The notes below the pieces were generated by a model, which was not told the DNA's origin, ran no database searches, and was given only the letters and a program-made list of their open reading frames with translations. The translations under genes and the position numbers were made by a program. A stretch of DNA of 64,000 nucleotides from CAUSKK01 sp963532425 (lineage in GTDB: Bacteria > Pseudomonadota > Gammaproteobacteria > Cardiobacteriales > Cardiobacteriaceae): positions 7,190-71,189 of the forward strand of contig CAUSKK010000013.1 in assembly GCA_963532425.1 (NCBI GenBank), read 5' to 3'. Numbering within the stretch: position 1 is the first letter of the stretch; each line of letters begins with the position of its first letter. Below, in pieces: positions 8,852-17,676 of this stretch.

Positions 8852-10534
8852 CTAGGCCTTCGCGGCCAGGGCGTCATCGAATTGCAGGCGCGATTCGTAG
8901 AAGGCCAGCACCCGGCCGAAGCTGTCGAGCAGCTGGCGCTCCTGCATCATTTGGCGCACCTGGGCGCTGTTACCCCCGCCGACCTCGGCCAGGTCGTCGG
9001 CGGGCTGGGGCGCCGGCGGCTGTTCCCGGAAGGCCACCGCCAGGGCGCGCAGGGTCGGGCTGGCGCTCAGCCGTAGGGCCGCATAACGCTGCTGGCTGTG
9101 CTGGTAATAGAAATAACTGTCGCAGTGGCGAACGGTATAGAGAACCAGCAGCGAATAGCGTTCACCCCAGGGCTCGCCGGTGTCGTCATTGAAATCCGTC
9201 AGCAGGCTAAAGTCCATATTTTCCCAGCGCCGGGCCGCCGCCGAGTGGCCGAGGAAAAACTCCTCGGGCCGCTGGAAGAACAGCTTCAGGTGGGGATTGT
9301 GTTCGGCCTGGGCGGCCAGCACCCGTTCACGCTGGGCGCTGTTGAGCTGCTTCAGGAGCCACAGGTTATTGTCCTTGTAGTGGCCCATCGTCGGCTGCCG
9401 GCTGAGATATTCCACCAGAAAGGCCGTGCCCAGTTCGCTGAGCCAGCCGTGGTAGCTCTGGCTGCTCGTCAGCCAGCCGTGTTCAAAATAGCGCTGGGCC
9501 AGCGGCGTGCGAATCAGAGTTTCGGCCAGTTCGGCCACGTCCGCGCTGTGGGTCATTTCCAGCCAGAATTCCAGCCGGTGGACGCGGTGAATCAGCTGGC
9601 GGCGCAGGAAGTTATCGTCGCTCTCATTTTTATCGCTGCTGATTTCCTCCAGTCCCAGCGCCTTCATCTCCTTGCTGAAGGCCAGCGGCGTCATGTGCCA
9701 ACCGGCCTTGTCATGGCTGAGCGTCTGCCGAAGCCAGCCCTCCAGCGCCCGGGTGCTGGCGCTGTCCGGCAGCCGGGCCAGCAGAAGGCCGGCCGTCTCG
9801 CGCACGTTGCTGGAACGGTCCTTCAGGCAGGCTTCGATGAAGGGAGCGTCGGCCGGACTAAGGTTGTTCCGCAGCAGCTCCAGATAGGCCAGCCGGTGAT
9901 TGGCCGGGGCCCCCTTCCAAATCTCCTCCACCCGGAGCCGGGCCGCCTCGGGATTTTCCCGGCGCAGGCTGCTGAGATGGGCGCGGCGACCGCTGAAATC
10001 CAGCTCCAGCAGCGGGTCGGCGTCCGGGGCCGGCGTGGTGGGGGCGCTGCCCAGCTCGGTGCGCAGGTCGTTCGGCAGTTCGGCGCCAAGCTGGGTCAGC
10101 AGCCAGCGGCCCCGGTCGTCCAGCAGGTCGAGCCGACCCTTGAGCCGTTTCACTTCGCCGCGCAGGAGCAGCCGTTGCAGGCTGGCTTCGTCCAGACAAT
10201 GGCCACTCCGTTTCAGGGTCGCCAGGGCGTAATCGAGATAGTCGCGCTCGTCCTGTTCGAGCCAGGCGGTCAGCACCCGTCGGGCCGGGGCCGGCAGCAC
10301 CCGGCCGTCCGGGGCCGGGGCCGGTGGTATCGGCTGCCAATCATCCTGATGGGTTTCCAGCCGGGCGCCGCTGCGGTCGGAGCCGTAGGCCAGGGCCAGC
10401 AGGTCATAGGCCCGGGGCAGCGCTTCGGCCGGGGGCAGCCGGGCCACGGCTTCGGCCAGCGGGGGCGGGGGCGGCGGCAGGGGACCGGCGTCGAGGCCCA
10501 TCAGGGCAGCATTGAATAGTTGGGGATTAAGCAT
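8852..10534 (-). CDS. DUF5691-family HEAT-like protein
   Basis: About 560 residues. ATG 10534 (MLNPQLFNAALMGL) is chosen because it overlaps the stop of the SWIM gene by 8 bp; the upstream extension to 10597 is Cys-rich noise. The middle region has the HEAT-like pattern seen in DUF5691 proteins (FIEACLKDRSSNVRETAGLL, LARLPDSASTRALEGWL), preceded by a Pro-rich stretch near residues 20-30. No enzyme motif is visible. DUF5691 proteins are found next to SWIM zinc-finger and MoxR genes; the likely role is a scaffold or substrate adaptor. Confidence 0.82.
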   Translation of the reverse strand: MLNPQLFNAALMGLDAGPLPPPPPPLAEAVARLPPAEALPRAYDLLALAYGSDRSGARLETHQDDWQPIPPAPAPDGRVLPAPARRVLTAWLEQDERDYLDYALATLKRSGHCLDEASLQRLLLRGEVKRLKGRLDLLDDRGRWLLTQLGAELPNDLRTELGSAPTTPAPDADPLLELDFSGRRAHLSSLRRENPEAARLRVEEIWKGAPANHRLAYLELLRNNLSPADAPFIEACLKDRSSNVRETAGLLLARLPDSASTRALEGWLRQTLSHDKAGWHMTPLAFSKEMKALGLEEISSDKNESDDNFLRRQLIHRVHRLEFWLEMTHSADVAELAETLIRTPLAQRYFEHGWLTSSQSYHGWLSELGTAFLVEYLSRQPTMGHYKDNNLWLLKQLNSAQRERVLAAQAEHNPHLKLFFQRPEEFFLGHSAAARRWENMDFSLLTDFNDDTGEPWGERYSLLVLYTVRHCDSYFYYQHSQQRYAALRLSASPTLRALAVAFREQPPAPQPADDLAEVGGGNSAQVRQMMQERQLLDSFGRVLAFYESRLQFDDALAAKA

Positions 10535-11831
10535 GGGCGGCCTCCGGCAGGAAGGACAGCAGCCGATTGCGGCCGTCGTTGAAGTTGTGCAGCACAAAGG
10601 CCGTGCCGGCCCGGCCGCCGCTGCTGGCCAGCAGCTGGATTTTTTCGTTTGGATTCAGGGCCAGGGGCAGGACCTGCTGGCCGTCGCTGAGGCCGCCGGC
10701 CTCGCCGCGCTGCACATAGTGCACGCCGCGCAGCCACAGGGGCCAATGGTTCAGAAAGGGATTGGCGGCGATGGCCTGCTGGGCCCCGGCCCAGGTTTCT
10801 TGCAGCGGCTCGGCCGGGGCGGCCAGGGGAAGCGCTTCCTCGTTGAAGTTCAGGGTTTTCGGCAGGGCGCGCAGCGGGTTGATGCCGGCATAGAAACACA
10901 GTTCGGCGTCATAGTGGGTGCCCACGGCCAGCGGCGGCAGCGCCGGCGGGACGTTGTTCATGGTGAAATCCAGCAGCAGGGCGAAGCGCTTCGTTTCCAG
11001 GCCGAAGAGATAGTAATGAAGGGAGGTGCCGCGCTGCTGTTCCAGTTCCAGCCGGCCCACCACCCGCCAGCGGTCGGCGACGGCAGCCCCGGCCAATATC
11101 TCCTCCTTGGCCTGCGGGAAGCCGAGGCGGGTTTTGATTTCCGCCTGCCAGGCCGGGCTCAGCTGTTCCTGGTTGGCATAGCTGCGCGCGAGCAGATGGA
11201 GCTTGCTCAGGCCGTAGAGCAATTCCTCCTGTTGGCCGGCCGGCAGCAGGGCCAGCCGTTGCAGCTCCTGGGCCAGCGGCGCCAGCTGGGCATCGACCAG
11301 CCGTTTGGCCATGGCCGGGAAGGCTTCGCCGCGCTGGTTGTCGGTGTGAATGATGCCGTTGCGCAGCAAATCCTGCAGCCACAGCTGCAAATCGGCGAGG
11401 CCGGCACTGACCTTCTTGGCCCGGGCGGCGGCGGTTTTCTGCTGCTGTTTCGGGTCGGCGGCCTTGCTGGCCTTGGCTTCGGCCCGGGCGGCCTTGGCCT
11501 CCTGGGCGCTGCTGCGTTTATCCAGCCAGGCCTGCACCCAGTCGGGGCTTTCCGCAGCCATGATTTTTTCCGGGTTGGCGCTGGCCACCTGGAGCAGGGA
11601 AAGGGCGTGTTTACAGGGGAATTTGCGGCTGGGACAGCTGCATTTGCTCACCAAATCGCCGGCGGCGATAACGGTTTGATAGGGATTTTTGCCACTGCCT
11701 TTGCACAGACCCCAGAGGGCGGCGTCGTTGCCGCCGAGCAGCTGCCATTTGCCGGCCAGGCCCCGGGCGGCACTGATGGAGGCGCTGTCGGGCGCCAGTT
11801 GATTGATTTGTTCCGTACTTAAGCTAATCAT
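10527..11831 (-). CDS. SWIM zinc-finger protein (YehQ-like)
   Basis: 434 residues. The SWIM zinc-binding motif CxCx(n)CxH is seen as KCSCPSRKFPCKHALSLL near residues 63-80. Around residues 140-150 is an Ala/Lys/Gln-rich linker (KAARAEAKASKAADPKQQQK). SWIM domains bind nucleic acid or protein; the specific target is unknown. It is the first gene of the minus-strand operon SWIM, DUF5691, unknown, MoxR, and diverges from rsmI across 114 bp. E. coli has a comparable set (yehL-yehM-yehP-yehQ), where YehQ carries the SWIM domain. Confidence 0.85.
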   Translation of the reverse strand: MISLSTEQINQLAPDSASISAARGLAGKWQLLGGNDAALWGLCKGSGKNPYQTVIAAGDLVSKCSCPSRKFPCKHALSLLQVASANPEKIMAAESPDWVQAWLDKRSSAQEAKAARAEAKASKAADPKQQQKTAAARAKKVSAGLADLQLWLQDLLRNGIIHTDNQRGEAFPAMAKRLVDAQLAPLAQELQRLALLPAGQQEELLYGLSKLHLLARSYANQEQLSPAWQAEIKTRLGFPQAKEEILAGAAVADRWRVVGRLELEQQRGTSLHYYLFGLETKRFALLLDFTMNNVPPALPPLAVGTHYDAELCFYAGINPLRALPKTLNFNEEALPLAAPAEPLQETWAGAQQAIAANPFLNHWPLWLRGVHYVQRGEAGGLSDGQQVLPLALNPNEKIQLLASSGGRAGTAFVLHNFNDGRNRLLSFLPEAAHA

Positions 11832-11945
11832 TTTTTCCTCGCTCTAAAAAACGCTTCATCCTTTTTCCTTACACTAAAAAACCCGGTTGAACTCGTTCCG
11901 GGGGCCTATTCTGCCATTAAAATCGGGGCTTTTTCGGAGGTTTTT

Positions 11946-12770
11946 ATGGCCGGAACGCTCTATGTGGTGGCCACGCCCATCGGCAATCTCAATGACATTT
12001 CGCCCCGGGCCCTGGAGGTGCTGCGCCGGGTGGACCTCATCGCCTGCGAGGACACGCGCCACAGCCAACATCTGCTCGGCCACTATGCCATTCGCCAGCC
12101 GCTGCTGGCCCTGCACCAGCACAACGAGCGCGCCAACGGCGAAGCGCTGCTGCGGCGGCTGGAGGCCGGCGAAAGTGTGGCGCTGATTTCCGATGCCGGC
12201 ACGCCGCTCATCTCCGACCCGGGCCACAGCCTGACCGCCCGGGCCCTGGAACGGGGCCTCCGGGTGGTGCCGGTGGTGGGGCCGAGCAGCGTCATGGCCG
12301 CCCTCAGCGTCGCCGGCCTGCCGGCCGATAGCTTTGTGTTTGCGGGCTTCATTCCGAGTAAGGCCGGTGAACGGGAGCGCTTCCTCGCTGACTATCGCCG
12401 CGAAACCCGCACCAGCGTTTTCTTTGAAACCCCCCACCGCATCGCCGCCAGTCTGACCGCCCTGGCCGCCGTCCTCGGTCCGGAACGGCTACTGGTCATC
12501 GGCCGCGAGCTGACCAAACAGTTTGAGGAAATCGTGCGCCTGCCCCTGGGCGAAGCGCTGCCCTGGTTGCAGGCCGACCCGAACCGCAGCCGGGGCGAAT
12601 TTGTGCTGGTGCTGGCCGGCGCCGTAACGGTGGCCGAACCCTGGGAGGAGCTGGCCCGGGCGTTGCGGGCCGAGGGGCTGGGGGCGAAAACCATCAGCGC
12701 CCTGCTCGCCCAGCATCTCGGCGCCAACAAAAAGGCGGTCTATCAATATCTGCTCGACCGGGCCGACTAA
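11946..12770 (+). CDS. rsmI: 16S rRNA (cytidine-1402-2'-O)-methyltransferase
   Basis: 274 residues. RsmI methylates the ribose of C1402 in the decoding centre with S-adenosylmethionine. The tetrapyrrole-methylase-fold signatures are LYVVATPIGNLNDISPRAL, ACEDTRHSQHLL, ISDAGTPLISDPG and VVPVVGPSSVMAALS. GGAGG sits just upstream of ATG 11946. In many gammaproteobacteria rsmI lies beside penicillin-binding-activator and YraN genes with a BON lipoprotein; here those neighbours are absent and the BON protein is elsewhere, at 61.2 kb. Confidence 0.96.
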   Translation: MAGTLYVVATPIGNLNDISPRALEVLRRVDLIACEDTRHSQHLLGHYAIRQPLLALHQHNERANGEALLRRLEAGESVALISDAGTPLISDPGHSLTARALERGLRVVPVVGPSSVMAALSVAGLPADSFVFAGFIPSKAGERERFLADYRRETRTSVFFETPHRIAASLTALAAVLGPERLLVIGRELTKQFEEIVRLPLGEALPWLQADPNRSRGEFVLVLAGAVTVAEPWEELARALRAEGLGAKTISALLAQHLGANKKAVYQYLLDRAD

Positions 12771-12853
12771 CGTTCCGTTTAAGCCCGGCTAAGCAATGGT
12801 CTGTCCATTTGGCGCTACAATCGCCGCCTGTTTTTTAACCAGGATTATTAATC

Positions 12854-13261
12854 ATGAACTGTCCCCTGAAACGTTTTCTCGCCCCCTACCAGGCCCAAAT
12901 TCTGTCGCTGCTGCGCCTGGTGGCGGCCTATGCCTTCTTCCTCCACGGCACCGCCAAGGTCTTCGGCTTCCCCGTCAGCATGGGCAACGCCCCCTTCAAC
13001 TGGGCCTCGCTGATGGGCGTGGCGGCGGCGCTGGAACTGGTCGGCGGCGCCCTGCTCTTCGTCGGCCTGTTCACCCGGCCGGTGGCCTTCCTGCTCTCCG
13101 GACAGATGGCCGTGGCCTACTTTATGGCCCATTTCTCCCTCTACCCGCTGGCCAAGGGCGGCGAAGCGGCCCTGCTGTTTAGTCTGGTCTTCCTCTATTT
13201 CGCCAGCGCCGGCGGCGGCGCCTGGAGCCTCGACCGGCTCTGCTGCCGCAGCCACGCCTAA
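12854..13261 (+). CDS. DoxX-family membrane protein
   Basis: 135 residues with four hydrophobic segments (about 15-33, 50-75, 77-95, 105-122). The first runs LLRLVAAYAFFLHGTAKVFG, the usual DoxX opening with the HGxxK feature. Members are small inner-membrane proteins, some linked to redox stress; the exact role here is unknown. It stands alone after rsmI, with its own upstream gap, and is followed by a three-copy 58-bp repeat. Confidence 0.85.
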   Translation: MNCPLKRFLAPYQAQILSLLRLVAAYAFFLHGTAKVFGFPVSMGNAPFNWASLMGVAAALELVGGALLFVGLFTRPVAFLLSGQMAVAYFMAHFSLYPLAKGGEAALLFSLVFLYFASAGGGAWSLDRLCCRSHA

Positions 13262-13266
13262 ATAAA

Positions 13267-13689
13267 GAAGCGGTTGCTGCGCGGCGGTGCCGCTTGCCGC
13301 ACTTCTTCGCCACTGCGTGGCTTCGAAGCGGTTGCTTCGCGGCGGTGCCGCTTGCTGCACTTCTTCGCCACTACGTGGCTCCGAAGCGCTTCGTTGGAAG
13401 CGCTTCGCTAACGCCCCCATTTTCAGCAACTGGGCCAGGGCCCGCTCTAGCCATTCCAGAATCGAAGCGCTCCCCCGGGGCCGCTTCCCAACCGAAGCGC
13501 TTCGGTCTAACCGGCCGAGCCGGTCGAAGCGGTGGCCGTTGCTAGGCAGCTACTCGACGAGGCCTCGTTGGCTTGCTGCATTTCCCTCTTCGCTAAATAA
13601 CGAAGCCCTTCGGTTCGATGTTTAGGAGGCCGAAGCGGTTGCTGCGCGGCGTTGCCGCTTGCTGCGCTTCCTCGCCACTGCGTGGCTCC
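13267..13689. repeat. Three copies of a 58-bp repeat plus motif copies
   Basis: Two tandem copies (13267-13324 and 13325-13382) and a third (13632-13689) share the core gaagcggttgctkcgcggcg and end at ccactgcgtggctcc-like sequence. Each copy is directly followed by GAAGCG. Between copies 2 and 3 are several GAAGCGCTTC palindromes. No gene is evident from 13262 to 13717. Confidence 0.85.
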
Positions 13690-13717
13690 GAAGCGCTCCC
13701 CTTCCCAGCAACCGGCA

Positions 13718-13743
13718 TAAAAAAACCGCCCGGAGGCGGTTCA
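13718..13743 (-). terminator. Terminator of the GldG-like/DUF4340-like pair
   Basis: Read on the minus strand, AACCGCC TCCG GGCGGTT followed by a run of T residues. Confidence 0.88.
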
Positions 13744-13747
13744 GGGG

Positions 13748-14260
13748 TTAGGGCAATTTCTCCCGCTGTAGCGGCGACAGCTGATTCTTTTCCACAGGCA
13801 AAGGTAGCCAATCTTCCCGCTTTGTGCTCAGCACGCTGTAGAGCTCCGGCCGGCAGAGGAAGGCGTGCTGGCCGTCGCTGATGAGATAGCGCTGGCTAAC
13901 CGGATTGTAGGCGCGCACCTCAAAGCGGCGCTCGTCGATGCTGAAGGCCAGCTTCGGCAGGCTGGCCTCGGGATTTTCCGTAATGGCCGCCAGCGGATAG
14001 CGGCCGTCGCAGTAGCTGCGCAGGCGCTCAAACAGGGTGGCGATGCGCTCGGCGTCCACCGGCGCCCCGTCCAGCTGCCAGCGGCCGTCGACGCGCTGGA
14101 AATGCAGGCTTTCGCCATTGTCCAGGGTCAGCGTCTGTACCAGCGGCGGCAGCTGCACCAGCGCCGTCGGGGCCGGCCAGAAAATCCACAGCCCATTAAT
14201 CAGGGTCAGCAGCAGCAGCAGCAGGGCCAGCCGGGCCCAGCGGTTGGCGGGCCGCTTCAC
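13748..14260 (-). CDS. Membrane-anchored DUF4340-like protein
   Basis: About 170 residues starting at GTG 14260, which forms a 4-bp GTGA overlap with the upstream stop and has GGGAGG before it; the longer ATG at 14293 would overlap by 37 bp. One N-terminal membrane helix (LALLLLLLTLINGLWIFW) precedes a periplasmic domain containing LTLDNGESLHFQRVDGRW and a C-terminal ERRFEVRAYNPVSQRYLI segment. This arrangement resembles DUF4340 proteins, which usually follow GldG-type genes. Function unknown; assignment by shape and neighbour. Confidence 0.65.
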   Translation of the reverse strand: MKRPANRWARLALLLLLLTLINGLWIFWPAPTALVQLPPLVQTLTLDNGESLHFQRVDGRWQLDGAPVDAERIATLFERLRSYCDGRYPLAAITENPEASLPKLAFSIDERRFEVRAYNPVSQRYLISDGQHAFLCRPELYSVLSTKREDWLPLPVEKNQLSPLQREKLP

Positions 14261-15579
14261 CGGGCCTCCCGCCACGGTCGGTCGCGCCACCACAGGCCCA
14301 GGGCCAGAACCAGCGGCGCCAGGCCGAGGCCGAACAGCACCAGGGCCAGGGCCAGCAGGGGTTCATCGCCCAGGGTGATGAACTGGTCGGGCCGTTCGCT
14401 GACGATGATTTTATTGACCGCCGCCGGCCGCAGCTCGGCAATGAGATTGTTGAGCAGCTCGCCATTGCCGCCCAGGGGCAGATAGGCGGCGCTGGCCCAG
14501 TCGCTGTCGCCGAGAATGACGATGTGCTGCTGGCGGCCCGGCTCCCGGGGGTGGGCCCGGCTCAGCAGCCAGCCCAGGGGCAGGGGCCCGCGCCGGTCGC
14601 CCGCGTCGAATTTCACCGTGGCCGCGCCGACGTCGCCGCTTTCGGCCCAGCTTTTGTCGTCTGACCAGAGCAGCACCGTGCGCTGCCAGGCACTGTCGCC
14701 GTCCTTGAGCAGGGCCACGGCGCCGGGCAGCAGCGGCGAGCGGCTCAGACTGCGGGTGATGGCCGTGTCGCCGAGCTCCTCCACCACGAGAAACTGCGGA
14801 TTGTCGAGGCCGAAGCCGGCGCTTTTGGCGCTGACCAGGGTGCCGGGCACGATGGTTAGGCCGCTGATTTTCCGGAGAAATTCCGGCAGGTAGCGCTTGC
14901 TGCTGTCGGTGCTGTAGAGCAGATTCACGCCCCGGTCGAGGGCGGCGGCCAGGCGGGCCTGGTCGGCGGCGGGAATGGGGTCGGGGTCGGCGATGACGAG
15001 CAGGTCGCTGTTGTCCGGCAGCGGCCCACTGCTGAGCTCAAAGGGGGCGCTGGCCACATCGCCATCGCGCAGCCGCTGGTAGAGGGCGCGCCAGCCGTCG
15101 GCGCTGTCGCTGAGATAGGCCCGTTCGCCGTGGCCCTGCAGATGCACCACAAAGCCGGCGGCCGGGGCGGCGCTGTCGAGGAGTACGCGCAGCAGGGCCG
15201 GCAGGCTGGGAATTTCGATTTTCTGGCCGCGCTCCCCCACCTGCACATAGATTTGCCCCTCGGCGGTGATGTTGTGGGCGGCGGCGGCCAGCGGGTTCAG
15301 GTCGGGATTGATAAAAACTTCTTCCATATTCGGAAGATAGCCCTTCAGCGGCCGCAGCAGATTCTGCAGGGCCCGGCGCAGGGGCGGGTGATTGCGGGCG
15401 TAGATTTCCACCCGCACCGGTGGCAGAGCCCGAAGCGCTTCGCGCTGGGCCGGGGTTAGGGTCAGGCGCTCCTGGGCCCGCCATTCCCAGTGCTGGGACT
15501 GGCGCAGAATCAGATAGTTACTGCTGAGGCTGAAGAGGGCCAGAATCCCCAGAAACAGCCATTTTTTCCCTCGGGACAT
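14257..15579 (-). CDS. GldG-like ABC-transport auxiliary protein
   Basis: About 440 residues with one N-terminal membrane helix (LFLGILALFSLSSNYLIL) and one near the C-terminus (LLALALVLFGLGLAPLVLAL). The large periplasmic part contains DLLVIADPDPIP, VVHLQGHGERAYL and HIVILGDSDWAS, as in GldG/ABC-auxiliary proteins (COG3225 type). In other bacteria these sit with an ABC ATPase and permease; neither is in this window, and the next gene upstream is mutM on the other strand. The start may be ATG 15585 or ATG 15579; the second has better spacing from GGA. Confidence 0.75.
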   Translation of the reverse strand: MSRGKKWLFLGILALFSLSSNYLILRQSQHWEWRAQERLTLTPAQREALRALPPVRVEIYARNHPPLRRALQNLLRPLKGYLPNMEEVFINPDLNPLAAAAHNITAEGQIYVQVGERGQKIEIPSLPALLRVLLDSAAPAAGFVVHLQGHGERAYLSDSADGWRALYQRLRDGDVASAPFELSSGPLPDNSDLLVIADPDPIPAADQARLAAALDRGVNLLYSTDSSKRYLPEFLRKISGLTIVPGTLVSAKSAGFGLDNPQFLVVEELGDTAITRSLSRSPLLPGAVALLKDGDSAWQRTVLLWSDDKSWAESGDVGAATVKFDAGDRRGPLPLGWLLSRAHPREPGRQQHIVILGDSDWASAAYLPLGGNGELLNNLIAELRPAAVNKIIVSERPDQFITLGDEPLLALALVLFGLGLAPLVLALGLWWRDRPWREAR

Positions 15580-15644
15580 AGGCATTTTCCAAATGGGCGG
15601 ATTATAAGGGCTAGAATATTTTTTTCCGTTTTCATGAGGTTACT

Positions 15645-16463
15645 ATGCCCGAATTACCCGAGGTGGAAACCACCCGTGCCGCCCTGGCGCCCAGCTGTCT
15701 GGGCCAGACCATCACCGCCCTGAAACTGCGTACCGACGCCCTGCGCGCGCCGCTGGCACCGGATTTGTCCCGCCAGTTCGTCGGCCGCACCATCACGGCC
15801 CTGGAACGGCGCGGCAAGCATTTGCTGCTGCACAGCGACGACCCGCAGCTGAGCCTGCATCTCCACCTCGGCATGAGCGGTTCCCTGCGCATCTGCGCCC
15901 CCGGCGACCCGCTCGGGCCCTACGACTTCGTGCTGCTCAGCCTCGGCAACGGCCGGCAAATCCGCCTGCGCGACCCGCGCAAATTCGGCCACTGTGGCGC
16001 CATCGACCCGACTAATCCGCCGCCGGCCCTGAAAAACCTCGGCCCGGAGCCGCTGGGGGACGAATTCACCGGCGACTTTCTCTTCCGACAGACGCGCAAG
16101 CGCACGGCCCCCATCAAAAATCACCTGATGAATCAGGAACATGTGGTGGGCATCGGCAATATCTACGCCGCCGAAGCGCTTTTCCTCAGCGGCATTCTGC
16201 CCACCCGGCCGGCCGGCAGCCTCGACGCCGGCGACTGTGAACGGCTGGTGGCGGAAATCAAAGCCCTGCTGAAACGGGCCATCGCCGCCGGTGGCACCAC
16301 CCTTAAGGATTTTCACAGCCCTGACGGCCGCGACGGCCATTTCATCTTCGCCCTCGACGTCTACGGCAAGGCCGGCCAGCCCTGCCCGCGCTGTGGCACA
16401 AGGCTGGAAAATGTGGTGCTGGGGGGCCGGGCCAGCGTCTTCTGTCCCCGCTGCCAACACTAG
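15645..16463 (+). CDS. mutM: Formamidopyrimidine-DNA glycosylase
   Basis: 272 residues. Fpg removes 8-oxoguanine and other oxidised purines and cleaves the abasic site. The catalytic N-terminus PELPEVETTRAAL supplies Pro2 and Glu3. The helix-two-turn-helix QEHVVGIGNIYAAEALF and a C-terminal zinc finger (CPRCGT...FCPRCQ) are complete. The length is normal. The gene diverges from the GldG-like operon and is followed by gmk after 8 bp, probably as an operon. Confidence 0.97.
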   Translation: MPELPEVETTRAALAPSCLGQTITALKLRTDALRAPLAPDLSRQFVGRTITALERRGKHLLLHSDDPQLSLHLHLGMSGSLRICAPGDPLGPYDFVLLSLGNGRQIRLRDPRKFGHCGAIDPTNPPPALKNLGPEPLGDEFTGDFLFRQTRKRTAPIKNHLMNQEHVVGIGNIYAAEALFLSGILPTRPAGSLDAGDCERLVAEIKALLKRAIAAGGTTLKDFHSPDGRDGHFIFALDVYGKAGQPCPRCGTRLENVVLGGRASVFCPRCQH

Positions 16464-16471
16464 GAGGAATC

Positions 16472-17092
16472 ATGCTCGGACAACTGTGGATAATTGCGGC
16501 GCCCTCGGGCGGCGGTAAAACCAGCCTGATTCGCGAGATGTGCCGGCGCCTGCCCTTTGTGGTGGAATCGGTCTCCCACACCACCCGGGCCCCGCGCAGC
16601 GGCGAGCGGGAGGGCCTGGACTATTTCTTCATCGACGAGGACGAGTTCCAGCGGCGTATCGCCGCCGGCGATTTCCTCGAATGGGCCTCGGTCTACGGTC
16701 GCCACTATGGCACCTCCCGTTCCCAGGTGGAGGCCCGGCTCCAGGCCGGCCAGGACGTGCTGCTAAACATCGACTGGCAGGGCGCCCAGCAGGTGCGCCA
16801 GCTGCTGCCGGCGACGCGGACGGTCTTTCTGCTGCCGCCGTCGCTGGAAACGCTGCTGGAGCGGCTCCGGAGCCGGGGCGACGACCCGGAACACATCGAA
16901 CGGCGCATGGCCGAGGCCGTGGCCGACATTTCCCACTACCGGGAATTTGAATTTGTGCTGGTCAATGAGGACTGGCGGCGGGCCTGCGACCAGCTGGAAT
17001 TGCTGCTGCGCAGTGCCCAGCTGCTGCGCAGTCGCCAGGAGGCCGATTTGCAGCCGCTGCTCCAACGGCTGGGCCAGGGACCCCGAAACTAG
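16472..17092 (+). CDS. gmk: Guanylate kinase
   Basis: 206 residues. It phosphorylates GMP to GDP with ATP. The P-loop is APSGGGKTSL, where most relatives have SGAGKSSL. The GMP-binding loop contains VSHTTRAPRSGEREG with the key Arg pair, and LNIDWQGAQQVR completes the core. AGGAGG precedes ATG 16472. A clean terminator follows. Confidence 0.96.
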   Translation: MLGQLWIIAAPSGGGKTSLIREMCRRLPFVVESVSHTTRAPRSGEREGLDYFFIDEDEFQRRIAAGDFLEWASVYGRHYGTSRSQVEARLQAGQDVLLNIDWQGAQQVRQLLPATRTVFLLPPSLETLLERLRSRGDDPEHIERRMAEAVADISHYREFEFVLVNEDWRRACDQLELLLRSAQLLRSRQEADLQPLLQRLGQGPRN

Positions 17093-17098
17093 CCCCAG

Positions 17099-17126
17099 AA
17101 CCCCCGTCCGGGGGTTTGCTTTTTTC
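17099..17126 (+). terminator. gmk terminator
   Basis: AACCCCC GTCC GGGGGTT hairpin followed by tgctttttt. Confidence 0.9.
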
Positions 17127-17169
17127 TCGGCCGCTGGCCGCACCGAGCACTGCAATTTTCCCGGCCGGT

Positions 17170-17650
17170 GCTACGGAAAAGGGGAAGCGCTTCGCTGGAA
17201 CGATTAAATCCTGTCGCCGAGAGGGAAGCGCTCCCCCCGCCGGGCCGGATGGCCACACCAACTCTAAAAAGGGGAAGCGCTTCGTTTCCGGGGGCCAGCG
17301 ACCGAAGCGCTTCTTCCGTCCCAAGGTTTTCCCACGACCCCGGCCCGATGGCTTAAACCGAAGCGCTTCGTTGTAAAAGACCCGGCGGGAGCGAAGCGCT
17401 CCCTCTCTAAGCCACGAGTTCGTTCCCTAGCTCAGCCATTGGCCATTCCAAAATCGAAGCGCTTCCCCCGGCTCGAGCTTTAAAACGCCGAAGCGCTTCG
17501 TTCTACCGGCCCATTCCCCTTCGCCTGCCGGCGGCCGAGCCGGAAGCGCTTCCTTCTGGGAAGCCAGTTAAAAGGGTCAGAGCGTGAGGGCATGCTAGTC
17601 GAAGCGCTTCAGCCGGGAAGTTTGCCCGGGGGGAAGCGCTTCATTAATAC
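17170..17650. repeat. GAAGCGCTTC array (block 2)
   Basis: About 480 bp without a gene between gmk and the quinone-reductase gene. It holds some eleven exact palindromes plus GAAGCGCTCC variants, 25-70 bp apart. Three carry the extended form CCGAAGCGCTTC. No promoter or RNA gene is recognisable. Confidence 0.85.
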
Positions 17651-17676
17651 AAAAGGGCGGCCGAACGGACGGGCCC

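Noticed and set aside
9098..10519. 473-residue plus-strand open frame
   Set aside because: It is antisense to the DUF5691 gene, has low-complexity Gln/Gly composition and no start signal; the minus-strand gene has overlaps and family motifs.
10512..11822. 436-residue plus-strand open frame
   Set aside because: It lies opposite the SWIM zinc-finger gene with an intact CxC...CxH motif.
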